From positions 4,526,001 through 4,590,000 of the forward strand of contig NZ_AP019860.1 of NCBI RefSeq assembly GCF_009002475.1: a DNA stretch of 64,000 nucleotides, in the 5' to 3' direction. Below, piece by piece: positions 1 through 7,402 of this stretch. Made by a program: the position numbers and the translations under genes. Every line of letters begins with the position of its first letter. Positions within the stretch are counted from its first letter, which is position 1. The notes below the pieces were generated by a model. It was given only the letters and a program-made list of their open reading frames with translations. It was not told the DNA's origin and ran no database searches. This DNA is from Candidatus Uabimicrobium amorphum. Lineage in GTDB: Bacteria > Planctomycetota > Uabimicrobiia > Uabimicrobiales > Uabimicrobiaceae.

Positions 1-393
1 TACGAAAGAATATTCTACTTTTACTTCTGTGTCATCCATCGTTGTGAAGTAGTAATTGCCCATTGCAAATGCAATATCTTGTTTACAAACAACATCTGTA
101 TTTTCAAATCGAACACTCTTCCAAGGTTCTAATGCAAAACCTTTATCTTCATCGTATTCTGAATCACGACCTACAAAATAAGACAATGCACTTTTTAAAT
201 TACTTCTAAACTGCTTAACTGATGCCTTCGTTGGGCAAAATAGCAAAGATGCGCCGTCATCTAGTAAGTAGTGACTTTTGATCATTGCCTCAGCGCGATC
301 ACGAGACTCTTCCCATGTTTCTCCGGCACCAACGTTAACCAAAGATGTTCCCCAAGATTCTTGGGCTGCTTCAACTTCACTTCTTTCAATCAT
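1..393 (-). CDS. Small NTF2-like/unknown protein, 3' end off window
   Basis: The open frame starts at an ATG (CAT at 391-393) with GGAG about 8 nt upstream on the minus strand and runs off the left edge, so only the first 131 codons are visible. The protein begins MIERSEVEAAQESWG and contains the segments FCPTKASVKQFR, SYFVGRDSEY, DKGFALEPW and MGNYYFTTMDDTEVKVEYSF. These resemble, from memory, a family of about 140-residue proteins often labelled phosphoribosyl-AMP cyclohydrolase. I see no HisI metal-binding Cys/His pattern, and the segments look more like an NTF2/SnoaL-like fold, so that label should not be trusted. Gene reality is good; function is unknown. Confidence 0.7.
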   Translation of the reverse strand, partial: MIERSEVEAAQESWGTSLVNVGAGETWEESRDRAEAMIKSHYLLDDGASLLFCPTKASVKQFRSNLKSALSYFVGRDSEYDEDKGFALEPWKSVRFENTDVVCKQDIAFAMGNYYFTTMDDTEVKVEYSFV

Positions 394-553
394 TCGTTTG
401 CTCCATTGTTAAGATTAAGAAATTTACACTAAGATTAAAATATTGGATAATAGGGGAAGAATCAACTAAAATTTTTGAAATTGTATTAAGTGTAAGCGCT
501 AGTAAGATTGTTTCTTACAACATTTATTGGTTAACTGTCAGAAAGGGTTGTTT

Positions 554-1606
554 ATGAAATTACATTATTTTATTTTGAGTTTTATTTTACTGGGTGGTTT
601 GCTTGCGAAAGAAAAAAATATTCTTGTTTTGGGATACTGGCCACCGACAAATGCAATTGTACAAGATTTTAGTAATGATGCTGCTCTAAATCCTGGAGGT
701 TGGAAAGGAAAAAATTGGCAAAATCTCGGTTACGATATCTATTCTTTTTTTCCTACGTTTCCCAAGGGGGTAAAAGGAGAAAATGGACGTGGGGAGGGAA
801 ACTTGGAAGTAGATTACCAGGACACTTCGCGCGATTTTTGGAAAGTGGTTGAACGGATAAAACCCCATGCGATTATTGCTTTTGGTTTGGGACGGGGGCC
901 ATGGGAAATTGAATTTAACGCGCGTAATCTAGCAGTAGAAAATTGGCGTAAGGATTATTTAATTCCGCAGTTTCCTCTCACAAAGCCCGATGTTACGCGT
1001 GCCGATAATTTTACTCTTCACTCGACGCTTCCGGTTGCAAAAATTGCAGAGAAAGTAAATGCCGCGGATTTGGGTTTTAAGGCTTGGGTCGATTGGCAGG
1101 GAGATCCTGGACGTTTTTTGTGTGAGTACATGGCCTATCATGTTATGTGGTACCAGAGTTTACATCGTAACGGAAAAGATGCTTGTTTAGCAGCTGGATT
1201 TATCCATGTTGGCGGCGAAGTGGATGTTACTTCGGGCAAAAAAGCTCTTGAAATTACTTTGCAGGAAACCATCGCACATATCAAAGCAAAACACAAAAAA
1301 ACACAGTCATTGCTCGAAATATTACAACAGCAACAGCAAAAGAAAATTTATGTGACATGCGTTGAAGATCACGAGGTACTTCAGAAATTACTGCCAACAA
1401 CAGAAAAAGGCGTTTTCTATCGTTATTTGGGTAAAAATTTACAAAATCTTAATGGGCAAAGCTCACGATTTTTTACCAGTGATGCAAATGCTACTTTTAC
1501 CGGTCAATACCTAAATGGAGTGGAGGTTTATGCCATAAACGTAGAGCACGAACAAAAAATTCCGTATGTGGATTTGAAATTAGGTAGGTCTTTGTTGGAC
1601 GATTAA
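554..1606 (+). CDS. Secreted pyroglutamyl-peptidase (C15) homologue
   Basis: The 350-residue protein has an N-terminal signal peptide (MKLHYFILSFILLGGLLAKE). Motifs match the pyrrolidone-carboxypeptidase fold: Glu120 in PWEIEFNARN, the nucleophile Cys190 in DPGRFLCEYMAYH and His218 in AGFIHVGG. This family removes N-terminal pyroglutamate from peptides and is normally cytoplasmic and about 215 residues long. Here an export signal and a C-terminal extension of about 100 residues (after about residue 245, with a Gln-rich stretch QQQQQ) are added, so an extracytoplasmic role is inferred. I chose the ATG at 554 over the in-frame one at 527 because AAAGGG precedes it and it starts exactly at the signal peptide. 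Confidence 0.8.
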   Translation: MKLHYFILSFILLGGLLAKEKNILVLGYWPPTNAIVQDFSNDAALNPGGWKGKNWQNLGYDIYSFFPTFPKGVKGENGRGEGNLEVDYQDTSRDFWKVVERIKPHAIIAFGLGRGPWEIEFNARNLAVENWRKDYLIPQFPLTKPDVTRADNFTLHSTLPVAKIAEKVNAADLGFKAWVDWQGDPGRFLCEYMAYHVMWYQSLHRNGKDACLAAGFIHVGGEVDVTSGKKALEITLQETIAHIKAKHKKTQSLLEILQQQQQKKIYVTCVEDHEVLQKLLPTTEKGVFYRYLGKNLQNLNGQSSRFFTSDANATFTGQYLNGVEVYAINVEHEQKIPYVDLKLGRSLLDD

Positions 1607-1615
1607 GCCGTCTTT

Positions 1616-1662
1616 GGGAGGAGATGCTCATAATCCATAGTGGATTGGATTATAGCACTCCC
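1616..1662 (+). terminator. Long hairpin after the peptidase gene
   Basis: GGAG-type outer arms (GGGAG 1616-1620 with CTCCC 1658-1662), TGCT/AGCA and the inner perfect arms ATAATCCA/TGGATTAT (1630-1637 and 1646-1653) form an extended interrupted stem starting about 10 nt after the stop. No clear T-run follows, so it may end transcription inefficiently or protect the 3' end. Confidence 0.45.
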
Positions 1663-1734
1663 TTATACTGCAATAAGGCGACTAAAACTCATATATATTT
1701 CTCAATAAAAAAACTTCTTAAAAAATTTTGGTTC

Positions 1735-1929
1735 TTATGCTGGTAAACAGCTTAGTCTATCTAGACGTGCGTATATAGCTTCTACACAAAAAAGAACAAA
1801 ATAACGACAAGATAGAATAGTTAATGCAATTGTATCAAAATTTATTGCATTACCAGAAGAATACAAACAATAACTTAAAACTAGCAAACAGATGATTAAT
1901 TTTATCAAACATGATTTTAAAGCTTTCAT
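1735..1929 (-). CDS. Small membrane/secreted protein, unknown
   Basis: A 64-residue frame starts at ATG 1927-1929 with a strong ribosome binding site, AAAGGAG, 7 nt upstream on the minus strand. The first 25 residues (MKALKSCLIKLIICLLVLSYC) form a basic-hydrophobic signal or membrane anchor, and five Cys residues are scattered through the product. I recognise no family. The gene stands alone between two plus-strand genes. The good ribosome binding site is the main argument that it is real; it may also be the 5' end of a longer gene that has been lost. Confidence 0.4.
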   Translation of the reverse strand: MKALKSCLIKLIICLLVLSYCLYSSGNAINFDTIALTILSCRYFVLFCVEAIYARLDRLSCLPA

Positions 1930-2197
1930 TTACTTTCTCCTTTCAAAATAATTTAATTGTCAATTGTGTAAATATAGTAACATATCATTTTACATTGCAC
2001 ACCCAAAGTCTCTTATCCTTATTTTATAAGGGATGAAGTATTTTGAGGTCCTGAAAATGCTTATTTTATAAGGTTTGTATACGTGATGATCGGCTATATC
2101 ACTTTTTTTAAAAGACTTTTGGCAAAAGAAAAAATAATGTAAGGTCGTGAATAAATAGACGACTATGTTACAAAACCATATCGAGAAAGGAATTGTA

Positions 2198-3259
2198 ATG
2201 TATAAAAAAGCGATTTTGCCAATAGTTTTTGTCGTCACTTGTATTTTATTTTCCCGTATTGCCGCAGATTCTCCCAGGGAATTGGGAAAAATAAAATGGA
2301 AGCGCGATTTTCCGAAAGCTCTTCTCTTAGCAAAAAAAGAAAACAAGCCATTGATGGTTCTTTTTGATGAAGTGCCTGGTTGTTCTACTTGTGTAAACTT
2401 TGGACAAGGCCCTCTGCAACACCCTGTGGTGGTTGCCGCTGCTGAGTCGGAATTTGTACCAGTTGTTGTTTTTAACAACCACCAAGGAAAAGACGCCAAG
2501 ATTCTACGGAAATTTGGCGAACCGTCATGGAATAATCCTGTTGTTCGGTTTCTCAACCACCAAGAAAAAGATCTCATTCCACGCCGCCAAAAATATTCCA
2601 GTGAGTTTTTGATTAAACAGATTGCCAAAGCGTTAAAAGCAGCAGGTAAAGAGATACCTTTGTATTTGCAACTCGCATTAGATGAATATGAAACAAAAAA
2701 TTTACAAAAAGCAACATTTGCCATGTATTGTTACTGGTCTGGTGAGTCTAAACTCTCGGGAGTAGAAGGCGTTCATTACACAATGGCTGGACATTTACAA
2801 GGTTATGAAGTGGTGGACGTTTATTTTAATCCACAGGTGGTTGCGTATAGTACACTAGTGAAACGTGCCAAAAATTTGGGTTGTAGTAGTCGCATTTTTG
2901 CACGTACAACGCAACAACTTTCCACAGCACAAAAAATTGTCGGTAAAAAGGCGGTATACAGTACGCAAAAAAGTGCTGCCGCAAGCTCCCGTGACCAAAA
3001 GTATCAGTTGCGTCGATTTCCACAATACTATTATTTGCCTTTAACTCATCGGCAGGTAAATTTGCTCAATCATGCATTGGTAAATGGAAAAAATGATTAC
3101 CTGAAATACTTATCACCTTTACAAATAAAACTGTCTAAGCAAATACGTGCACAATGGCCAAGTAAGAAGATCGCCGCTCTTAAACCACAGCGTAGTATGA
3201 AAAATTTGCCAGGATACTATGCGGAGTTGTACAATGCCCTGAAGAGAATTGACAATTAG
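2198..3259 (+). CDS. Secreted thioredoxin-MsrA-like fusion protein
   Basis: After a signal peptide (MYKKAILPIVFVVTCILFSRIAA) comes a thioredoxin-like domain (about residues 30-150) with a CxxC redox pair at Cys62/Cys65 in EVPGCSTC. The next segment (about 165-240) reads like a divergent peptide-methionine sulfoxide reductase A: ATFAMYCYWSGE corresponds to the MsrA active-site segment around GCFWG, keeping the Cys (178) and Trp but not the Gly, followed by GVEGVHYTMAGH and YEVVDVYFNP. The likely role is repair of oxidised methionine in envelope proteins, with the Trx domain as reductant. The start was moved from 2165 to 2198 because AAAGGA precedes it and the signal peptide begins there. The C-terminal 120 residues are unassigned. 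Confidence 0.7.
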   Translation: MYKKAILPIVFVVTCILFSRIAADSPRELGKIKWKRDFPKALLLAKKENKPLMVLFDEVPGCSTCVNFGQGPLQHPVVVAAAESEFVPVVVFNNHQGKDAKILRKFGEPSWNNPVVRFLNHQEKDLIPRRQKYSSEFLIKQIAKALKAAGKEIPLYLQLALDEYETKNLQKATFAMYCYWSGESKLSGVEGVHYTMAGHLQGYEVVDVYFNPQVVAYSTLVKRAKNLGCSSRIFARTTQQLSTAQKIVGKKAVYSTQKSAAASSRDQKYQLRRFPQYYYLPLTHRQVNLLNHALVNGKNDYLKYLSPLQIKLSKQIRAQWPSKKIAALKPQRSMKNLPGYYAELYNALKRIDN

Positions 3260-3291
3260 CAAACCAAATATCAAAGGGATACACCGTCAGA

Positions 3292-3323
3292 ATGTAGGGG
3301 CGGACCTTGTGTCCGCCCGTTCT
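3292..3323. repeat. GC-rich palindrome (GGGCGGAC...GTCCGCCC)
   Basis: A short GC-rich inverted repeat, GGGCGGAC-CTTGT-GTCCGCCC, stands out in AT-rich DNA just after the Trx-MsrA gene. It has the form of a dispersed palindromic repeat, though no second copy lies in the window. Confidence 0.6.
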
Positions 3324-3353
3324 ATCAAATGTAGTTGGATACACTTTTCTAAC

Positions 3354-3425
3354 CTACGAGCCACGAGCCACGAGCCACGAGCCACGAACCACGAGCCACG
3401 AGCCACGAACCACGAACCACGAATT
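3354..3425. repeat. 7-bp tandem repeat (CCACGAG/CCACGAA)
   Basis: About ten consecutive copies of a 7-bp unit, CCACGAG with CCACGAA variants, fill the intergenic space between the Trx-MsrA and sulP genes. A 7-bp unit does not preserve frame and no gene reads through it, so it looks like a non-coding variable-number tract. Confidence 0.85.
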
Positions 3426-3430
3426 ATGAA

Positions 3431-3468
3431 ACCAAAAATAAAAAAACCTCATTCGACCGAATGAGGTT
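3431..3468 (-). terminator. Rho-independent terminator of sulP
   Basis: The perfect 11-bp arms AACCTCATTCG and CGAATGAGGTT (3445-3468, 2-nt loop) are followed on the minus strand by TTTTTTATTTTTGG. The hairpin lies about 50 nt beyond the sulP stop codon. Confidence 0.85.
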
Positions 3469-3518
3469 CATAAGTTGTTATTACAAATCACTACTATTAT
3501 ATTTTTGATTTACGAGGT

Positions 3519-5114
3519 CTACTTGTTTGAATCTTTGTCTTGTGAATTTTTCACTTTCTTTTCTGTATTTTTACCCATCTTACTTTTCTGAAAAAGTTCA
3601 GCCACACTATCCCAACAAAGAACCATTTTTCCCCCGCGTTTTTCTACCTGTGAACTATGCGACTTTAGCAGATCAATGCAGGCGTGGTCTATATAGCTGA
3701 GTCCATCAAGATGGATGTGAATTTCACTATCCAGCGGTAGTGCCTCTAAATTTTTAGCTAATTCTGGTATTTTTAAGAAGGTAGCAGAGCCATCAAAGCG
3801 CATAACATAGCATTCTTGGTCTGGGTCTTTTTCTTTGGTTACGGTTATGGATAAGTGGTTCATTGTATATAGCATTTTTAAAATCGCTAGCCCAAAGCCA
3901 ATCATAATACCTGTCAAAAGATTTGTAGCTACAATACCAGCAATGGTGGCTATATAAATCACAACTTCACTACGACCGTACTGTTTCAGTTCTTTAATGA
4001 AGCCAACATTGATGAGTTTTATGCCGATGTATACTAGAATCGCAGCTAAACTTGCTTTAGGGATTAGGTTGATGACCCCCGGAAAAATGGCGATGAATAG
4101 TAGGAGCCAAAATCCATGAAGAATAGCTGAATAACGCGTTTTTGCGCCCGAGTTGATGTTTGCAGAGCTTCGTACGATTACTCCGGTCATTGGTAACGAA
4201 CCTAGGTAACCACATATAATATTTCCGACACCTTGGGCAAATAATTCTTTATCGTAGTTCGTTCGTTGTCCATCGTGAAGTTTGTCAACAGCTGTCGCAC
4301 AAAGTAGCGTTTCGGCACTTGCGACGATCGCAACGGTAAAGGCTAGAATAATTCCTTGCTGTGTCTGTAAAATGGACCATGCATCCCCCCAATTTAGTAA
4401 ACTTTCCTTTGTGACGAGAGATTTTGGTAGTGTGATTTTATCAACATTGTATCCAGTAATCTGCACAAAGATTACGGCAGCGGCGACACCTAGGAGTGTA
4501 CCAGGAATAAACTTTAGTTTTTCAGGGCGAAACTTATTCCACAGTAGCAATGTGACTATGGTGAGTACACCGGCATAAGCGGCTAAGTGGTGTGTATCAG
4601 TGGCCATGGGAAACATGACTTTCACAAAGGCTCCAGGGATTGAAATTAGTTGTTGTATTCCGCCCCCGTCTATTTTGTCGTCGATCATCACGTGGAATTG
4701 GGACGAAAATATGAGTACTCCAATACCAGATAACATCCCTACAATTACAGCAGGAGAAATTGCACGGAACATTCGCCCTAATCGAAAAGAGCCAGCCACA
4801 AGTTGAATAATTCCCGCGGCAAAAACAATGGCTCCAAGTCCTGCAATACCAATATCTGGATTTTCTATTAATTCTTTTATTATTATTGCTAAGCCTGCTG
4901 CTGGTCCACTAACCTGTAAGGGGCAGCCGGCTAAAAAACCTACAACTATTCCACCGACAATTCCGGTAATTAGTCCTTTTTCTACAGCATTAGGTAGTCC
5001 CGACGCAACGGCAATACCGATACATAGCGGTAGTGCAACAAGAAACACCACAACAGACGACAATATTTCTTGCGCCATGTTATTTTGAGATACTGAAGCA
5101 TTATTTTTTGTCAT
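3519..5114 (-). CDS. sulP: SulP family anion transporter with STAS domain
   Basis: This 531-residue inner-membrane protein begins with the SulP signature region (VVFLVALPLCIGIAVASG, FLAGCPLQVSGPAAG) and carries 10 or more hydrophobic segments to about residue 400. A cytoplasmic STAS domain follows (about 415-505), with the LDGLSYIDHACIDLL core. SulP proteins move sulfate, bicarbonate or other anions by ion-coupled transport. The remnant upstream on the same strand looks like a beta-carbonic anhydrase, and SulP-carbonic anhydrase pairs are typical of bicarbonate transport, so bicarbonate is the favoured but unproved substrate. It is transcribed alone and ends at a clear terminator. Confidence 0.9.
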   Translation of the reverse strand: MTKNNASVSQNNMAQEILSSVVVFLVALPLCIGIAVASGLPNAVEKGLITGIVGGIVVGFLAGCPLQVSGPAAGLAIIIKELIENPDIGIAGLGAIVFAAGIIQLVAGSFRLGRMFRAISPAVIVGMLSGIGVLIFSSQFHVMIDDKIDGGGIQQLISIPGAFVKVMFPMATDTHHLAAYAGVLTIVTLLLWNKFRPEKLKFIPGTLLGVAAAVIFVQITGYNVDKITLPKSLVTKESLLNWGDAWSILQTQQGIILAFTVAIVASAETLLCATAVDKLHDGQRTNYDKELFAQGVGNIICGYLGSLPMTGVIVRSSANINSGAKTRYSAILHGFWLLLFIAIFPGVINLIPKASLAAILVYIGIKLINVGFIKELKQYGRSEVVIYIATIAGIVATNLLTGIMIGFGLAILKMLYTMNHLSITVTKEKDPDQECYVMRFDGSATFLKIPELAKNLEALPLDSEIHIHLDGLSYIDHACIDLLKSHSSQVEKRGGKMVLCWDSVAELFQKSKMGKNTEKKVKNSQDKDSNK

Positions 5115-5183
5115 TTTTTTTTCCGTTTTTATTATTGCATTTATATTGTGGATATATTGGCAAAAATTGAAGCATTATTATTG

Positions 5184-5221
5184 AAAAACGGAGAAGAAAG
5201 CATCACTTTTCTCCTCCGTTT
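5184..5221 (-). terminator. Terminator after the carbonic anhydrase-like remnant
   Basis: The arms AAACGGAG (5186-5193) and CTCCGTTT (5214-5221) pair, and on the minus strand the stem ends in GTTTTTCAATAATA. The hairpin sits about 40 nt beyond the stop codon of the pseudogene, which is what an intact gene would have. Confidence 0.6.
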
Positions 5222-5257
5222 CACACACATCAAAACAAAATACACATCATATAATTA

Positions 5258-5554
5258 CTATACACATTTCTTAAAGCTAGATATCAGACTTTGATTTTTC
5301 GTTAAAACTTTTACATCCAAGGTGGAAAAATCGTATTCTTTTATAATTCCTTGCTTATGTCATAATACCCATCTGTGAAACTCTAATGGTTTTCCTTGCA
5401 TAAAGGAATAGCTTTTTGAACTGTTAGATGTTGGAATCGTTTCCAACATTTTTTTACAACGCTCAACAATTTTACTTTGTTACTCCAAATGAACAAGTCC
5501 ATATGGGAGTGGTTTAAAGTAAACTAAAACATAAACTTTTAAATCAAGTCGCAT
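5258..5554 (-). pseudogene. Decayed beta-carbonic anhydrase, C-terminal remnant
   Basis: One minus-strand frame reads as protein-like sequence for about 98 codons but is broken by TAA (5480-5482) and TGA (5360-5362). Downstream of the first stop it reads QSKIVERCKKMLETIP, then MQGKPLEFHRWVL, a stop, then QGIIKEYDFSTLDVKVL. This matches the C-terminal region of beta-carbonic anhydrases, where a G(K/Q)PLxIHGWVYDLxxGxLKDL stretch is typical. The family hydrates CO2 to bicarbonate and often sits beside sulP, which is the next gene on this strand. The zinc-ligand half is not recognisable upstream, so the gene is truncated as well as interrupted. Assignment is by motif memory only. Confidence 0.5.
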
Positions 5555-5893
5555 TTCTATAAACAAGAAGTTTTTGCCTTGATTTATTTTTTGTTAAAAA
5601 ATTTGTTTACATCTTGTTGATTTCGTTGTAATATAAACATATTATAAAAACATAAGATGTTTACTTAATAAAATAGTATAATAAGTAAAACACAATTTAC
5701 AACTATAAAATAATTTTTATGAAGTTTTTTTTTTACATCTAAAATGAAAAGCTTCATATAAATACAACAAATAACCAAATTAACTATGTTGTTTAAAATT
5801 TGGTATATATTATCTTGTTATCATAGTAAAAAATGATAAAATAGTAATGTGAACATGAACTAAGCTTATAATTCATGCAAATAGGTGAAAAAT
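5555..5893. other. Very AT-rich intergenic region
   Basis: Apart from the inverted repeat at 5818-5839, I see only A/T-rich low-complexity DNA with small dyads (for example TTTACTTA/TAAGTAAA near 5662-5694 and ATGAAG/CTTCAT arms near 5719-5757). No convincing reading frame is present. It may have held the 5' half of the decayed carbonic anhydrase gene and the promoter of the ArsR-type gene. Confidence 0.5.
5818..5839. promoter_or_regulatory. Candidate ArsR-type operator
   Basis: The perfect inverted repeat TTATCAT-N8-ATGATAA lies 54 bp upstream of the ArsR-type gene, where an autoregulatory operator would be expected. The assignment rests on position and dyad symmetry only. Confidence 0.4.
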
Positions 5894-6250
5894 ATGGGTG
5901 CAAGAATAATTGTAGCGAGAGAATTAGCTGCTTTACTAAAAGTACTCGCGAACGCAGACCGGATAAGAATCATTGAAGAGTTGCGAGCCAACGAAAAAGA
6001 TGTCAGTGCTCTGCAAGCCTATTTAGGTACTTCCAGTTCACGTGTTTCTCAACATCTATCTTTATTAAAAGCTCATAAACTAGTGAAAGAAAGACGCGAA
6101 GGTAAACACAAGTTTTACAGCTTGGCAAAATCAGAAATCGCTGATTGGTTGATGGGTGGACTTGACTATCTAGAAAATGAATTGGTGAATACTCAGGCGC
6201 TTTGTCAAGCCGTGATTGAAGCAAAAAAACTTTGGACAAGTGAAGACTGA
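5894..6250 (+). CDS. ArsR-type winged-helix transcriptional regulator
   Basis: This 118-residue protein has the ArsR/SmtB layout: ELAALLKVLANADRIRIIEELR, then a helix-turn-helix (VSALQAYLGTSSSRVSQHLSLLKAHKLVKERREGKHKFYSL). The family represses metal-resistance or stress operons. The first Cys is only near the C terminus, so the classical alpha-3 metal site (ELCVCDL) is absent and the effector is unknown. ATG 5894 was preferred to GTG 5885 because AGGTGA lies at proper distance before it. The next gene downstream encodes a small Cys/His-rich protein and could be part of its regulon. Confidence 0.85.
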   Translation: MGARIIVARELAALLKVLANADRIRIIEELRANEKDVSALQAYLGTSSSRVSQHLSLLKAHKLVKERREGKHKFYSLAKSEIADWLMGGLDYLENELVNTQALCQAVIEAKKLWTSED

Positions 6251-6555
6251 ATAAAAACCTTGCATAGTCTTGTGAGGAAACATCCTCATGCGAAAAAATC
6301 TAAAATCTAAAGTTATCTACAAGTTTTTATTGATAAAGTATATTTATGTTGTAGAATACCAAAATTGAAAAATTCTACACAAAAACTATTAAATTAAGAC
6401 TTAAATTCCAAATATATTTGTCATATTCCTAACTAACAAAAATCCATACAACAAACGTGTTGTGTGGGGTACCAGTGAATAACAAAATAAAACTTTTAGC
6501 TACTAACTTTAGATTTTTGATTTTGTCGAAATGGTGTACTATACCAACCAAGATT
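6251..6555. other. AT-rich intergenic region
   Basis: I see a weak dyad GTGAGGA-AACA-TCCTCAT (about 6272-6290) just after the ArsR-type gene, without a following T-run. There is no reading frame I trust; the upstream extension of the next frame lacks protein-like character. Confidence 0.4.
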
Positions 6556-6867
6556 ATGAAAAAATTAGTTTATTTACTCACACTACTTATACTGATTACA
6601 CCACTAAACTTCTACCTACATCATTTTCACTGCTGCACAGTCAAACAGCCCATAAGTAAATGTGGACACCAGCATCACGAACACGACGAATCACCACAAA
6701 ATTCACAAACTTGTGATATCTGTCTATTGTTGGCAAATAGCTATTTTGACAACTCATCAAACATTCCTCAAGTACAACTACTTATTCTCAAAAGAGTTAC
6801 CATTTCGTTGCCTAAATTTTTGAGTAGTTGTGTCCGCAATAGAAAATCTCGATCACCCCCTGCGTAA
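6556..6867 (+). CDS. Small exported Cys/His-rich protein (DUF2946-like)
   Basis: The 103-residue product starts with a signal or membrane segment (MKKLVYLLTLLILITPLNF) and carries HHFHCC, a His-rich stretch (CGHQHHEHDE) and the pair CDIC. It ends in SRSPPA, like the arginine-proline tails of DUF2946-type proteins linked to copper handling. Metal binding outside the membrane is inferred from this composition. The start at 6556 begins the signal peptide but lacks a good ribosome binding site. It follows an ArsR-type regulator on the same strand, which fits a metal-related function. Confidence 0.55.
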   Translation: MKKLVYLLTLLILITPLNFYLHHFHCCTVKQPISKCGHQHHEHDESPQNSQTCDICLLLANSYFDNSSNIPQVQLLILKRVTISLPKFLSSCVRNRKSRSPPA

Positions 6868-7138
6868 TTGCCTTTCTTAATTTGTATACAAAATATTTGA
6901 ATGAATATTTGTCAAATCTAAACAGTGCCATTCCTGGCATAAATCCACTTTCATGAAATAGTGACTCTTGGTTTGCCGCCGCAAAATATATAAATTCTAG
7001 TTTAGTTTTTATGTGTTTTTGCGTAGGGGAACTACGTTACACTCTAAATTTCTTGGGATTTTAAAGTTAGGATTGACCACTATAGGCAAATCTAAATTTA
7101 TTCGAATATTCTGTGTGCAAAATGAGAACTATCCTTAA
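6868..7138. other. Intergenic region, no gene seen
   Basis: AT-rich DNA with a small dyad CGTAG-N5-CTACG (7022-7036) and a stretch near 6926-6945 resembling half of the hairpin repeats found elsewhere (GCCATTCCTGGC). I find no supported coding sequence. Confidence 0.4.
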
Positions 7139-7186
7139 CAAAAACCAGAAAATCTGTATTGGCGCATTCGTGCCAGCAGATTTTCT
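7139..7186 (-). terminator. Terminator downstream of the HPr-like remnant
   Basis: The arms AGAAAATCTG (7147-7156) and CAGATTTTCT (7177-7186) enclose a second stem (TGGC/GCCA). On the minus strand the structure ends in GGTTTTTGTT. It lies 2-3 nt beyond the remnant's stop codon. Confidence 0.75.
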
Positions 7187-7188
7187 AA

Positions 7189-7402
7189 TTAATGGTTTTG
7201 TTCTATTAGAGTAGCAAAACGATCCCAAATCCCTTCCAATCCCGTTCCCTCGAATAGAGATAGACGTTCTCTACTTACACGAACATCCCCGTAGAAAACT
7301 TAGGTCAATAGAAGCGACAATTTTTGACGCACGCGCTATTAAGCCACAAATCGTCTTGTTGCGATAGATTTTGAGAACACGCTCAACAATAAAGCTTTTC
7401 AC
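7189..7402 (-). pseudogene. Frameshifted HPr-like phosphocarrier remnant
   Basis: A GTG (7400-7402) overlaps the stop of the upstream pseudokinase gene and opens a frame reading MKSFIVERVLKIYRNK, then GLIARASKIVASIDL, ending at 7271. A shift of one base near 7297-7305 leads into FYGDVRVSRERLSLF, then EGTGLEGIWDRFATLIEQNH and a stop at 7189-7191. This follows the order of HPr (ptsH) proteins: beta strand, GLHARPA active site, DVRV strand and acidic C-terminal helix. The active-site His is replaced (GLIARA) and about 20 residues of the Ser46 region are missing. It is therefore most likely a dead gene, with its terminator still in place. Confidence 0.5.

Noticed and set aside
345..557. A 70-codon plus-strand frame opposite the left-edge gene
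   Set aside because: It overlaps the better-supported minus-strand gene and the next gene's ribosome binding site, and its product is not protein-like.
3354..3425. Possible CRISPR array
   Set aside because: The repeat unit is 7 bp without unique spacers, and no cas genes are present in the window.
3249..3464. A 71-codon frame running through the 7-bp repeat
   Set aside because: Its sequence is simply the translated tandem repeat (HEPRATNHEPR) and it has no ribosome binding site.
5429..5455. Hairpin TGTTGGAA/TTCCAACA followed by seven T residues, like a plus-strand terminator
   Set aside because: No plus-strand gene precedes it, and it lies within the carbonic anhydrase-like remnant where it encodes MLETIP; probably coincidental, though a small RNA ending here cannot be excluded.
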